Shown piece by piece: positions 44,092-52,900 of a DNA stretch of 64,000 nucleotides. Made by a program: the position numbers and the translations under genes. This DNA comes from JAEUMD01 sp050250815. GTDB lineage: Bacteria; Pseudomonadota; Alphaproteobacteria; Rhizobiales; Hyphomicrobiaceae. The notes beneath the pieces were generated by a model that was given only the letters and a program-made list of their open reading frames with translations, ran no database searches and was not told where the DNA came from. Every line of letters begins with the position of its first letter. The stretch's first letter is position 1. Location: assembly GCA_050250815.1 (NCBI GenBank), contig JBFWNY010000018.1, positions 1 through 64,000 of the forward strand, read 5' to 3'.

Positions 44092-46536
44092 ATGGGAAAT
44101 GACATGAGCGACGATAAACAGAAGCGCGAAGCCACCGGCGGTGTGGAGGTGTTCCCCGTCCTCCCGCTGCGCGACATCGTGGTGTTCCCCTACATGATCG
44201 TGCCGCTGTTCGTGGGGCGCGAGAAATCCATCAGCGCGCTCGAGGAAGTCATGCGCGCCGACAAGCAGATCCTGCTTGCCGCGCAGAAGAACGCCGGCGA
44301 CGACGACCCGACGACGGACGCCATCTACGAGATGGGTACGCTCGCCTCTGTGCTGCAGCTGCTGAAGCTGCCTGACGGCACCGTGAAGGTGCTCGTCGAG
44401 GGCACGGCGCGCGCGCGCATCAAGCGCTACACCGACAACGCTTCGTTCTTCGAGGCGGAGATCGAGCGTCTGGAGGAGAAGGTCGGCTCCAAGACAGAGA
44501 TCGAGGCGCTGGCGCGTTCGGCCGTCTCTCAGTTCGAAATCTACGTCAAGCTCAACAAGAAGATCAGCCCCGAGGTGCTGGGCACGATCGCGCAGATCGA
44601 CGACTACTCCAAGCTCGCCGACACGATTGCCTCGCATCTGGCGATCAAGATCGCCGACAAGCAGGACGTGCTGGAGACGACCACGATCTCCGACCGCCTG
44701 GAGCGCGTCTACACGCTCATGGAGAGCGAGATCTCCGTTCTGCAAGTCGAGAAGAAGATCCGTTCGCGCGTCAAGCGCCAGATGGAGAAGACGCAGCGCG
44801 AGTACTATCTCAACGAGCAGATGAAGGCGATCCAGAAGGAGCTCGGCGACACCGACGAGCGCGACGACATCGCCGAGTTCGAGGAGAAGATCGAGCAGGT
44901 CAAGCTGTCGAAGGAGGCCCGCGACAAGGCGCTCGCCGAGCTCAAGAAGCTCAAGCAGATGAGCCCGATGTCGGCGGAGGCCACCGTCGTGCGCAACTAC
45001 CTCGACTGGCTGCTGTCGATCCCGTGGGGCGTCAAGGGCAAGGTCAAGAAGGACCTCGCCGAGGCGCAGGACATCCTCGACAAGGAGCACTACGGCCTCG
45101 AGAAAGTGAAGGAGCGCATCCTCGAGTACCTCGCCGTGCAGAACCGTACGAACAAGCTCAAGGGGCCGATCCTGTGCCTCGTCGGACCTCCCGGCGTGGG
45201 CAAGACGTCGCTTGGCAAGTCGATCGCGAATGCCACGGGCCGCGAGTTCGTGCGCATGAGCCTTGGCGGTGTGCGCGACGAGGCCGAGATTCGCGGCCAC
45301 CGGCGCACCTACATCGGCTCGATGCCCGGCAAGGTCATCCAGTCCATGAAGAAGACCAAGCGGGTCAATCCGCTGTTCCTTCTGGACGAGATCGACAAGA
45401 TGGGCTCGGACTTCCGCGGCGACCCGTCATCGGCGCTGCTCGAGGTGCTGGACCCCGAGCAGAACAGCACGTTCAACGACCACTACCTGGAGGTCGACTA
45501 CGACCTGTCGAACGTGATGTTCGTGACGACGGCGAACACGCTCAACATCCCGCCGGCGCTCATGGACCGCATGGAGATCATCCGGCTCGCCGGTTACACG
45601 GAGAACGAGAAGGTCGAGATCGCCAAGCGGCACCTGATCCCGGAGCAGAAGCAGGCGCACGGGCTCGAGGAGCACGAGATCACGATCGACGAGGAAGCTC
45701 TCAAGACGCTGATCCGCCGCTACACGCGGGAGGCCGGCGTGCGCAACCTTGAGCGCGAGATCGCCAAGCTCGCCCGCAAGGCGGTCAAGGAGATCCTGAC
45801 CTCGTCCAACAAGTCGGTGCATGTGACGGCGGAGAACCTCGACGCCTACCTGGGCGTGCCCAAGTATCGGTTCGGCGAGGCGGAGCTGGAGGACCAGATC
45901 GGCATCGTCACCGGACTGGCGTGGACCGAGGTGGGAGGCGAATTGCTGACCATCGAAGGCATCCGCATGCCGGGCAAGGGCAAGATGACCGTCACCGGCA
46001 ACCTCCGCGACGTCATGAAGGAGAGCATCCAGGCTGCCAATGCCTACGTGCGCTCACGCTCGGTCGAGTTCGGCATTCCGCCCACGATGTTCGAGACGCG
46101 CGATATCCACGTGCACGTTCCGGAAGGTGCAACACCCAAGGACGGGCCGTCGGCTGGCGTCGCGATGGCGACGGCCATCATCTCGGTGCTGACCCAGATT
46201 CCGGTCCGCAAGGACGTCGCGATGACGGGTGAGATCACCTTGCGTGGGCGCGTGCTTCCAATCGGCGGGCTGAAGGAAAAGCTGCTTGCTGCGCTGCGCG
46301 GGGGTATCTCGACCGTCCTCATCCCCGAGGAGAACGTGAAGGACCTGGCCGAGATTCCCGACGAGGTGAAGTCCAAGCTCCAGATCGTGCCGGTTTCGCG
46401 GTTGGAGGAGGTCGTCAAGAGCGCGCTGGTGCGCATGCCCGAGCCGATCGTCTGGGACGAGGAGGCGAATGCCCCTGTCCCCGTCTCCGGCGAAGAGGAA
46501 GAGGGCAAGGGCGGCTCGCGGGTCACGGCTCACTGA
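44092..46536 (+). CDS. lon: ATP-dependent Lon protease
   Basis: About 814 residues. The N-terminal substrate domain (VFPVLPLRDIVVFPYMIVPL) leads to a coiled-coil and an AAA+ module (Walker A GPPGVGKTS, Walker B LFLLDEIDKMG). The C-terminal protease has catalytic Ser in PKDGPSAGV and catalytic Lys in GGLKEKLL. The tail is acidic (GEEEEGKGG). Candidate starts are TTG 44083, ATG 44092 and ATG 44104; none has a decisive ribosome site (GGAGCGG lies at 44074-44080). Cytoplasmic quality control; in alphaproteobacteria it also degrades DnaA and CcrM. A heat-shock promoter candidate lies upstream. Confidence 0.97.
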   Translation: MGNDMSDDKQKREATGGVEVFPVLPLRDIVVFPYMIVPLFVGREKSISALEEVMRADKQILLAAQKNAGDDDPTTDAIYEMGTLASVLQLLKLPDGTVKVLVEGTARARIKRYTDNASFFEAEIERLEEKVGSKTEIEALARSAVSQFEIYVKLNKKISPEVLGTIAQIDDYSKLADTIASHLAIKIADKQDVLETTTISDRLERVYTLMESEISVLQVEKKIRSRVKRQMEKTQREYYLNEQMKAIQKELGDTDERDDIAEFEEKIEQVKLSKEARDKALAELKKLKQMSPMSAEATVVRNYLDWLLSIPWGVKGKVKKDLAEAQDILDKEHYGLEKVKERILEYLAVQNRTNKLKGPILCLVGPPGVGKTSLGKSIANATGREFVRMSLGGVRDEAEIRGHRRTYIGSMPGKVIQSMKKTKRVNPLFLLDEIDKMGSDFRGDPSSALLEVLDPEQNSTFNDHYLEVDYDLSNVMFVTTANTLNIPPALMDRMEIIRLAGYTENEKVEIAKRHLIPEQKQAHGLEEHEITIDEEALKTLIRRYTREAGVRNLEREIAKLARKAVKEILTSSNKSVHVTAENLDAYLGVPKYRFGEAELEDQIGIVTGLAWTEVGGELLTIEGIRMPGKGKMTVTGNLRDVMKESIQAANAYVRSRSVEFGIPPTMFETRDIHVHVPEGATPKDGPSAGVAMATAIISVLTQIPVRKDVAMTGEITLRGRVLPIGGLKEKLLAALRGGISTVLIPEENVKDLAEIPDEVKSKLQIVPVSRLEEVVKSALVRMPEPIVWDEEANAPVPVSGEEEEGKGGSRVTAH

Positions 46537-46607
46537 TGTTGCAAGGCAGTCCCGGCCACGGTTGGGGCTGCCGAGCGCCGTCTCAGTGAACATTGTACTT
46601 TATTGAG

Positions 46608-46655
46608 GATGGGCAGGATGCGGCGAGAGCCGCGTTCTGCCCATCGTTCATTTTC
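46608..46655 (+). terminator. Imperfect long hairpin after lon
   Basis: Outer arms GATGGGCAG / CTGCCCATC and inner arms GCGGC / GCCGC around a GAGA loop, followed by GTTCATTTTCGG. Located about 70 nt after the lon stop. The best candidate for lon termination. Confidence 0.6.
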
Positions 46656-46975
46656 GGCACTGCGTCAAAGTGCCCGTGCGCGTCGCGCAATCCTCCTAAA
46701 ATCCCGAGATTTGGGCTTGACGGTGGGGGCCTGGGGCGCTTCTTTGCAGCCACCAGAGGCACTGGAAAAGCCGCATGACGCGGCCTTCTCCGCCGGCCTT
46801 CTCCTACACCAGCTCCCCCGCGCTTATCGCCGGCGAGGAGACGCACGGGTGGCAGCGCATTGGCTGTGGCCCGCTGCGGCGGCCCGACGAAACCAGTTCG
46901 CGCGACGACAAATCCCAGGCCGAGCGGTCTGCGGTGTGCGTCGCAACCCTTCCATAGCCAAGAGGATCGAAACGA
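46656..46975 (+). other. Leader/promoter region of the HU gene
   Basis: About 320 nt without a convincing gene; reading frames here lack ribosome sites. The promoter for the HU gene must lie here. TTGACG occurs at 46714-46719 but no good -10 is found at the right distance. Confidence 0.35.
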
Positions 46976-47251
46976 ATGAGCAAGAAGGACCTTATCGACG
47001 CGGTGGCACGCGATCTCGAGCTGACCAAGGAAAAGGCCAGCCAGGCGGTCGATTCCGTGATTGAGCACATCAAGTCGACGATGAAGCATGGCAAGGAAGT
47101 GCGCATTCCCGACTTCGGCACCTTCAAGGTGGCGGCGCGCAAGGCTCGTGAAGGCCGCAATCCGTTGACCGGTCAGACGATGCAGATTCCCGCCAGCCTC
47201 GCGCCCAAGTTCACGCCGGCGAAGGGCCTGAAGGACCTGCTCAACGGCTGA
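46976..47251 (+). CDS. hupB: HU family DNA-binding protein
   Basis: 91 residues. Histone-like nucleoid protein that bends DNA as a dimer. Features are MSKKDLIDAVA, the hydrophobic core IPDFGTFKV, and the DNA-gripping arm with the usual Arg-Asn-Pro tip (GRNPLTGQTMQIPAS) ending in KFTPAKGLKD. AGAGGAT lies upstream of the ATG. Downstream of lon as in many proteobacteria. Confidence 0.96.
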   Translation: MSKKDLIDAVARDLELTKEKASQAVDSVIEHIKSTMKHGKEVRIPDFGTFKVAARKAREGRNPLTGQTMQIPASLAPKFTPAKGLKDLLNG

Positions 47252-47283
47252 CACCGGGGTTGCCCGGCTGTCGCTGTCGTATC

Positions 47284-47309
47284 AAGGGGAGCCTTTCGGC
47301 TCCCCTTTT
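47284..47309 (+). terminator. Rho-independent terminator after HU
   Basis: A perfect 10-bp stem AAGGGGAGCC / GGCTCCCCTT with a TTTC loop, running into TTTG. It lies 32 nt after the HU stop codon. Confidence 0.88.
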
Positions 47310-47392
47310 GCGTTGCAGATTGGGGTCTGTCATGGCTGGGGATGGCTTGCGCCGGCCGGGCTGCAGCCTTATGACCCACGCACGGCAGTTCA

Positions 47393-47467
47393 GGGCGGTT
47401 AGCTCAGTGGTAGAGCGCCTCGTTTACACCGAGGATGTCGGGAGTTCGACCCTCTCACCGCCCACCA
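47393..47467 (+). tRNA. tRNA-Val (UAC anticodon)
   Basis: 75 nt with encoded CCA. The acceptor GGGCGGT pairs with ACCGCCC. The anticodon stem CCTCG/CGAGG has loop TTTACAC, giving anticodon UAC for GUA codons. D arm AGCTCAGTGGTAGAGC and a T loop TTCGACC are canonical. Confidence 0.95.
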
Positions 47468-47590
47468 TCACGTCCCCCACGTTTCCGACAGCGTAAGCTG
47501 AAAGCGTCCGGCCATGCGCCGCATTCGGCGGGGTCTTTCCTCGGACCGCCATCGCCTTATCCGAACGGCTAAGGACGGATTATTGTGTAC

Positions 47591-47616
47591 TGCACCCAAT
47601 GTCGCATTGCGGTGCA
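47591..47616. promoter_or_regulatory. Nested inverted repeat upstream of the response regulator
   Basis: Outer arms TGCACC/GGTGCA and inner arms CAATG/CATTG around TCG, with one bulged C. It is flanked by TATTGTG and ACAATAG, which extend the symmetry imperfectly. It lies 73 nt before the regulator ATG in an AT-richer stretch, so it is a good operator or attenuator candidate. Confidence 0.5.
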
Positions 47617-47688
47617 CAATAGTGTGTGCGAAACCCTTCCTCGCAGCCGCCGGTTCAGTGCGGTGCTACCGGGACGGGAGGGAAGCGC

Positions 47689-48486
47689 ATGCCACAGCGA
47701 CTTCTACTGGTCGAGGACCATCCCATATACGCCGATGCCGTTGCGAGCGTCGTGCGGCGTGCTTTTCCGCGCATGTTGCCAACCGTCGCGCTGACGCTGG
47801 CAACCGCGGTCGCAGCGGCCGAGCGGGTCGATCCGACGGTCGTGTTGCTCGACCTCTGGTTGCCCGACACGCACGGCCTTGAAGGTCTGCTGGCGCTGCG
47901 TCGGGTGGTGCCTCGGGCCGCGATCATCCCGATCTCTGCTTTCGACGAGGAACCCATCGTGGAGCGGACGCTCATGCTGGGGGCATCAGGCTTCATTTCC
48001 AAGACTTGGACCGCCGCACAGATCGTCGAGGCGCTGTCCGCCGTGATGAACGGAGCGGTGGCGGTGCCCTGGGGACCGTCGCGCGCGCTCATGCGCATCG
48101 AGCGGTCGAGGTCCTCCATGGACCACAACGAGTGTGGCGAGTTGGGCGAAGGGGGGATGGGTGGCGACCGCACGCCCGTCACCACTGCCCTGGAGCGCGT
48201 GCTTACGCTCCAGCAGGTGCGCGTCCTGGAAAAGCTCTGCGAGGGCAAGCTCAACAAGCAGATCGCGCACGAACTCGACATCGGCGAAACGACGGTCAAG
48301 GCCCATGTCGGAGAGATCCTGCGCAAGTTGGACGTCGGGTCCCGCACGCAGGCGGTGGTGGGCGTAGCAAGCCTGGACTTTGCGGCGCGCATGCTGGGGT
48401 TTGCCAGGATTGGCGAACGGGTGGCTGCACTGCGCACGCGCACGATAGAGGCTGCCAAAGGCGACGAGCCTGGCATCTATCCGTGA
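47689..48486 (+). CDS. LuxR/NarL-type response regulator
   Basis: 265 residues. An N-terminal receiver domain has the acidic pocket Glu9-Asp10 and phospho-acceptor Asp55 (VVLLDLWLPD), with Lys in FISKTW. A linker of about 55 residues follows, then a C-terminal LuxR helix-turn-helix (LTLQQVRVLEKLCEG, NKQIAHELDIGETTVKAHVG). GGGAGGG lies 6 nt before the ATG; an in-frame reading 63 nt longer is less likely. No histidine kinase is adjacent, so it is an orphan. Resembles FixJ/NarL-type regulators; target genes unknown. Confidence 0.9.
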   Translation: MPQRLLLVEDHPIYADAVASVVRRAFPRMLPTVALTLATAVAAAERVDPTVVLLDLWLPDTHGLEGLLALRRVVPRAAIIPISAFDEEPIVERTLMLGASGFISKTWTAAQIVEALSAVMNGAVAVPWGPSRALMRIERSRSSMDHNECGELGEGGMGGDRTPVTTALERVLTLQQVRVLEKLCEGKLNKQIAHELDIGETTVKAHVGEILRKLDVGSRTQAVVGVASLDFAARMLGFARIGERVAALRTRTIEAAKGDEPGIYP

Positions 48487-48606
48487 GGCGCGCGATCCCC
48501 GGCGGCGACATCGCGGCCGAGGCGGTGGCTCGCTCCCCGCGCCAGGTCTTTTGCTCTGGCGGGATGGCCGCCCGCAGCCCTCCAATCACGGCTTGACGAA
48601 GACTGC

Positions 48607-48620
48607 CGGTTGCGCGTATC
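48607..48620 (+). repeat. 14-nt direct repeat, copy before tRNA-Asp
   Basis: CGGTTGCGCGTATC occurs here, 34 nt before tRNA-Asp, and again exactly at 48809-48822 ahead of nuoA. Each is followed after one variable base by GC. A shared promoter element or protein site is possible. Confidence 0.45.
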
Positions 48621-48653
48621 AGCAGCGGTCTCGGCCCGCTGGGGTCGATTTGC

Positions 48654-48730
<77 letters not shown>

Positions 48731-48808
48731 TTTCTTCCAACACGAAATCCCGAATTGATCGTCGCATCTGCGAACAGCCCCCCACTTTGGGCGGGGAGCG
48801 GCCGGGCG

Positions 48809-48822
48809 CGGTTGCGCGTATC
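48809..48822 (+). repeat. 14-nt direct repeat, copy before nuoA
   Basis: Second perfect copy of CGGTTGCGCGTATC. It lies 11 nt before TAAGATAAC, the most -10-like sequence in the nuo leader (48731-48920). Confidence 0.45.
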
Positions 48823-48920
48823 TGCGGGCTAAGATAACACAGTTGCGCGCTGGTCACGGCGGGCATCGACCTCTGCCGGGCTGGCCGCGTCGGGCGCGTA
48901 GCGCAGCGGAGGACGCCGCC

Positions 48921-49286
48921 TTGAACCAGCTTCTTCTCGATTATCTGCCGATCGTGATCTTTCTGGGTGTGGGGCTCTTCATCGGCGCCGCCCTGTTGGT
49001 CGCACCATTCCTGGTCGCGGTGCGCAACCCCGATCCCGAGAAGGTGTCGGCCTACGAATGCGGCTTCAATGCCTTCGATGATGCTCGCATGAAGTTCGAT
49101 GTTCGCTTCTACCTCGTGGCGATCCTGTTCATCATTTTCGATCTCGAGATCGCGTTCCTGTTCCCCTGGGCGGTGGCCTTCAAGGAGATCGGCGCGTTCG
49201 GCTTCTGGTCGATGATGGTGTTCCTTGCCGTCCTCACCATCGGCTTCATCTACGAGTGGAAGAAGGGAGCGCTCGAATGGGATTGA
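48921..49286 (+). CDS. nuoA: NADH-quinone oxidoreductase subunit A
   Basis: 121 residues, three membrane helices, with the conserved loop YECGFNAFDDARMKFDVRFY that reaches the quinone site of complex I. The start is TTG at 48921, supported by GGAGG 8 nt upstream. First gene of the nuo operon; its end overlaps nuoB by 10 nt. Confidence 0.95.
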   Translation: MNQLLLDYLPIVIFLGVGLFIGAALLVAPFLVAVRNPDPEKVSAYECGFNAFDDARMKFDVRFYLVAILFIIFDLEIAFLFPWAVAFKEIGAFGFWSMMVFLAVLTIGFIYEWKKGALEWD

Positions 49287-49873
49287 TCCTTCCACCCGGC
49301 GCAGGCGGCCAAGTGATGCCCGGCGTCGCATTCGATACGCCCCGGGACAGCGCGGGTGCCGGTCAGGTGCAGCAACCCGATGCTCGCTTCTTCACCGAGA
49401 TAAATAACGAGCTCGCCGACAAGGGCTTCCTCGTCACGACGACCGACGATCTGATCAACTGGGCGCGTACGGGCTCGCTCATGTGGATGACGTTCGGCCT
49501 GGCCTGCTGCGCGGTGGAGATGATGCAGGCCTCGATGCCGCGCTACGACGTCGAGCGGTTTGGGTTTGCGCCGCGCGCCTCGCCGCGGCAGTCGGACGTC
49601 ATGATCGTGGCCGGCACGCTGACCAACAAGATGGCGCCGGCTCTGCGCAAGGTCTACGACCAGATGCCGGAGCCGCGGTACGTGATCTCGATGGGTTCCT
49701 GCGCCAACGGCGGCGGCTATTACCACTATTCATATGCCGTCGTACGCGGTTGCGACCGCGTCGTACCGGTTGACGTCTACGTGCCGGGCTGCCCGCCGAC
49801 GGCAGAGGCGCTCGTCTACGGCATCCTCCTGCTGCAGAAGAAGATCCGACGGACCGGCACGATCGAAAGGTGA
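49277..49873 (+). CDS. nuoB: NADH-quinone oxidoreductase subunit B
   Basis: 198 residues. Carries cluster N2, the last iron-sulfur cluster before quinone: adjacent Cys in GLACCAVEMM, Cys in GSCANGGG and Cys in VPGCPPTAEA. An N-terminal extension of about 35 residues precedes the conserved core. The ATG at 49277 lies inside the nuoA 3' end. Confidence 0.96.
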   Translation: MGLILPPGAGGQVMPGVAFDTPRDSAGAGQVQQPDARFFTEINNELADKGFLVTTTDDLINWARTGSLMWMTFGLACCAVEMMQASMPRYDVERFGFAPRASPRQSDVMIVAGTLTNKMAPALRKVYDQMPEPRYVISMGSCANGGGYYHYSYAVVRGCDRVVPVDVYVPGCPPTAEALVYGILLLQKKIRRTGTIER

Positions 49874-49972
49874 GGGATTAACGCGATAGCGGGTGACGAA
49901 TTCACCGCCTCGCTTCGGCGCCAAATCCCTGGTCTCCATTGACTATCGGCTCATCGCTGTCGCGGAGCGAAC

Positions 49973-50578
49973 ATGGACGAGACACTCGAAGAGCTAGGTA
50001 ACTATGCCGGCGGGAAGATTGCCGGCGCGCTGCTGTCGAAGAAGATCGCCCACGGCGAACTGACGCTCACTGTCGCGCGCGGGCAGATCACTTCGGTGCT
50101 GAAGGTGCTGCGCGACGATGCGCGCTGCCGCTTCGAGGTTCTGATCGACGTCTGTGGCGTCGACTATCCCGAGCGTGCCGAGCGCTTCGAGGTCGTCTAT
50201 CACCTGCTTTCGCCGCGCACCAACCAGCGCATCCGCGTGAAGCTCGCAACGAGCGAGACCGAGGCGGTCCCCAGTGTCGTCGACGTGTTCTCGGCCGCGG
50301 ACTGGTACGAGCGGGAGGCCTACGACATGTACGGCATCCTGTTCTCCGGGCACCCCGACCTGAGGCGCCTGCTGACCGACTACGGCTTCCAGGGACATCC
50401 GCTGCGAAAGGACTTCCCGCTCACCGGGCATGTCGAGGTGCGCTACGACGACGCGAGCAAGCGTGTCGTCTACGAGCCTGTGCGGCTCAACCAGGAATTC
50501 CGCAACTTCGACTTCGAGAGCCCGTGGGAGGGCGTGAACTATCCGCTGCCGGGCGACGAGAAGGCGGCAAAGGCGTGA
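49973..50578 (+). CDS. nuoC: NADH-quinone oxidoreductase subunit C
   Basis: 201 residues; the 30-kDa peripheral-arm subunit without cofactors. Signature ADWYEREAYDMYGILFSGHP then RRLLTDYGFQGHPLRKDFPL, ending in NFDFESPWEG. Separate from nuoD, not fused as in enterobacteria. Confidence 0.96.
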   Translation: MDETLEELGNYAGGKIAGALLSKKIAHGELTLTVARGQITSVLKVLRDDARCRFEVLIDVCGVDYPERAERFEVVYHLLSPRTNQRIRVKLATSETEAVPSVVDVFSAADWYEREAYDMYGILFSGHPDLRRLLTDYGFQGHPLRKDFPLTGHVEVRYDDASKRVVYEPVRLNQEFRNFDFESPWEGVNYPLPGDEKAAKA

Positions 50579-50626
50579 TGCCGGTGAACCGGCTGACAGC
50601 GCGTCCGTCAACTTGAGGCAAGCCGC

Positions 50627-51076
50627 ATGAAAGACACCCTCGGGCCCGGTGCGACGTTCCGTTTCGAATTCAAGGTGCCGGCGACCAAGACCGTGCCGCA
50701 CCTCTACCCGGAGGCCGTCGAGTTCGCGACCATGCCGACGGTTTTCGCCACGGGCTTCATGGTCGGTTTGATGGAGTGGACCGCGCTGCAGCTGCTGGCG
50801 CCGTATCTCGACGAGGGTGAGGGGTCGCTGGGCATCCACATCGATGTCAGCCACGTCGCGGCGACCGTTCCCGGTCAGATCGTGACCGTCGATGCCGAGG
50901 TGACGGGTGTGGCAGGCCGCAAGGTGTCGTTCGCCGTCAAGGCGCACGACGGCATCGACCTCATCGGCCAGGGCAAGCATGACCGCATGGTGGTTCCGTG
51001 GGACAAGTTCGAGGCCAAGGTGAATCAGAAGGCCAAGGCCGCGCGCGTCGGGCCGATCACGCGGCGCAGGCTTTGA
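50627..51076 (+). CDS. FlK-like hot-dog thioesterase within the nuo operon
   Basis: 149 residues, single hot-dog fold. The residues matching the FlK (fluoroacetyl-CoA thioesterase) active site are present at the same numbers: Thr42, Glu50, Gly69 and His76 (VFATGFMVGLMEWTA; SLGIHIDVSHVAAT). FlK's lid Phe36 is Met here. The protein should hydrolyse an acyl-CoA or related thioester in the cytoplasm; fluoroacetyl-CoA itself is not implied. Placed between nuoC (48 nt) and nuoD (62 nt) on the same strand, so it is cotranscribed with complex I. Confidence 0.82.
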   Translation: MKDTLGPGATFRFEFKVPATKTVPHLYPEAVEFATMPTVFATGFMVGLMEWTALQLLAPYLDEGEGSLGIHIDVSHVAATVPGQIVTVDAEVTGVAGRKVSFAVKAHDGIDLIGQGKHDRMVVPWDKFEAKVNQKAKAARVGPITRRRL

Positions 51077-51138
51077 CGCTGAGCGGCTGGTTTTAGGGTT
51101 TCAGGCTCCAGGGATCTCGCATCCCGCACGAGGCACAA

Positions 51139-52329
51139 ATGGCAGAAGCAGAGATCCGCAACTTCAATATCAACTTCGGCCCGCAGCATCCGGCGGCGCA
51201 TGGTGTGCTGCGCCTAGTGCTGGAACTGGACGGCGAGGTTGTCACGCGCGTCGATCCGCACGTTGGTCTTCTGCATCGCGGCACCGAGAAGCTGATCGAG
51301 CACAAGACCTACCTGCAGGCGATCGGCTACTTCGACCGCCTCGACTATGTCGCGCCGATGAACCAGGAGCACGCCTTCTGTCTCGCCGCAGAGCGCCTGC
51401 TCGGCCTTACCGTGCCCTATCGCGGTCAGCTCATCCGCGTGCTCTTCTCAGAGATAGGCCGCATTCTCTCGCACCTTCTCAACATCACGACGCAGGCGCT
51501 GGACGTTGGCGCGCTCACTCCGCCGCTGTGGGGGTTCGAGGAGCGCGAACGGCTGATGATCTTCTACGAGCGTGCCTCGGGCTCGCGCATGCACGCCAAA
51601 TACTTCCGTATCGGCGGCGTGCATCAGGATCTGCCGCCCGAGCTGATCCAGGACATCTACGACTGGTGCGACCCGTTCCTGAAGACGGTCGACGATCTCG
51701 ACGGCCTGCTCACCGGCAATCGCATCTTCAAGCAGCGCAATGTCGACATCGGCGTCGTCAAGCTCGACGATGGCTTCGACTGGGGCTTTTCGGGCGTCAT
51801 GGTGCGCGGTTCGGGCGCCGCTTGGGACTTGCGCAAGGCGCAGCCCTATGAGTGCTACGCCGAAATGGAGTTCGACATTCCCATAGGCAAGAACGGCGAC
51901 TGCTACGACCGCTACCTGATCCGCATGCAGGAGATGCGGGAAAGCGTGCGCATCATGAAGCAGGCCTGTGAGAAGCTGATGTCGGAGGCGGGCAAGGGAC
52001 CCATCTCAGCGGACAACAAGAAGGTCGTGCCGCCCAAGCGGGGCGAGATGAAGCGCTCGATGGAGGCGCTGATCCACCACTTCAAACTCTACACCGAAGG
52101 TTTCCACGTGCCCGAGGGCGAGGTCTACGCCGCAGTCGAGGCGCCAAAGGGCGAGTTCGGCGTGTACCTTGTCTCGGACGGTTCCAACAAGCCCTACCGC
52201 TGCAAGATCCGCGCGCCGGGGTTCTCGCATCTGGCGGCGATGGATTTCATGAACCGTGGCCACATGCTGGCCGACGTCTCCGCCATCCTCGGCTCGCTCG
52301 ACATCGTGTTCGGCGAGATCGACCGGTAG
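51139..52329 (+). CDS. nuoD: NADH-quinone oxidoreductase subunit D
   Basis: 396 residues; the 49-kDa subunit that forms the quinone pocket with NuoB. Conserved NFGPQHPAAHGVLRLVLELD near the N-terminus (quinone-contacting His), LLHRGTEKLIE, and the C-terminal LDIVFGEIDR. Confidence 0.97.
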   Translation: MAEAEIRNFNINFGPQHPAAHGVLRLVLELDGEVVTRVDPHVGLLHRGTEKLIEHKTYLQAIGYFDRLDYVAPMNQEHAFCLAAERLLGLTVPYRGQLIRVLFSEIGRILSHLLNITTQALDVGALTPPLWGFEERERLMIFYERASGSRMHAKYFRIGGVHQDLPPELIQDIYDWCDPFLKTVDDLDGLLTGNRIFKQRNVDIGVVKLDDGFDWGFSGVMVRGSGAAWDLRKAQPYECYAEMEFDIPIGKNGDCYDRYLIRMQEMRESVRIMKQACEKLMSEAGKGPISADNKKVVPPKRGEMKRSMEALIHHFKLYTEGFHVPEGEVYAAVEAPKGEFGVYLVSDGSNKPYRCKIRAPGFSHLAAMDFMNRGHMLADVSAILGSLDIVFGEIDR

Positions 52330-52378
52330 GCTGCCGGGGCTTCCTCGGCATTCGGTGTTTCGAGAGCGTAGTCAAAAC

Positions 52379-52888
52379 ATGAGCGATCGATCTTCGGCAG
52401 CGGCGCACTGGGTACAGGCACTGGGCACGGTCGTCTCGGCGGCCGTTGGCGCAGCGGCCGCTTGGTTTGCGCTTACCACGTATATTGATAGCGCTGCCAA
52501 GCAGGTGGACGAGCGCAAGGTACAGGTGTTCAGCCTGCACCATCGCTTCAACTCGGAGCCGCTGTTCTCGATCCGCAAGCGCGTCTATGCCGACGTTGCG
52601 CGTGCGGCGGGCTGTCAGAGCGAGGACCTGTCGGCAGGCCCCTCGGACGCCAACGACCGCTTCGCCTTCGTGGAGTTCTTCGACGTGGTGGGCGCCTGCG
52701 TCGACGCGGGCCTTTGCGATCAGGGGCTGGTGCAGCGCCTGTTCGCGCCCTACGCCAACGTGCATTGGACGTATCTCAGCGGCTACATCTCCGCCGTGCG
52801 CAAGGGCGAGGCGGCGATGAAACTCGACGCGCCGTTCGGCTCGGGAATGGAGAAGCTGGCGAAGCTGCCGTCCAAGATGCGGTGCTGA
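52379..52888 (+). CDS. Hypothetical protein with one N-terminal membrane helix
   Basis: 169 residues. A hydrophobic helix at about 12-32 (ALGTVVSAAVGAAAAWFAL) is followed by a helical soluble domain of about 125 residues with four Cys. No known domain recognised. It starts 49 nt after nuoD and lies in the nuo operon; the ribosome site is weak. Presence between nuoD and nuoE is not part of the canonical complex I layout. Confidence 0.65.
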   Translation: MSDRSSAAAHWVQALGTVVSAAVGAAAAWFALTTYIDSAAKQVDERKVQVFSLHHRFNSEPLFSIRKRVYADVARAAGCQSEDLSAGPSDANDRFAFVEFFDVVGACVDAGLCDQGLVQRLFAPYANVHWTYLSGYISAVRKGEAAMKLDAPFGSGMEKLAKLPSKMRC

Positions 52889-52900
52889 GCGGGTGCACCG

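Noticed and set aside
46603..47064. 153-codon frame overlapping the HU start region
   Set aside because: Arg/Ala-rich shadow in the wrong frame of HU with no ribosome site.
50627..51076. A dedicated fluoroacetate resistance gene
   Set aside because: Active-site residues match FlK, but the lid Phe is replaced and the operon context is respiratory; substrate cannot be assigned.
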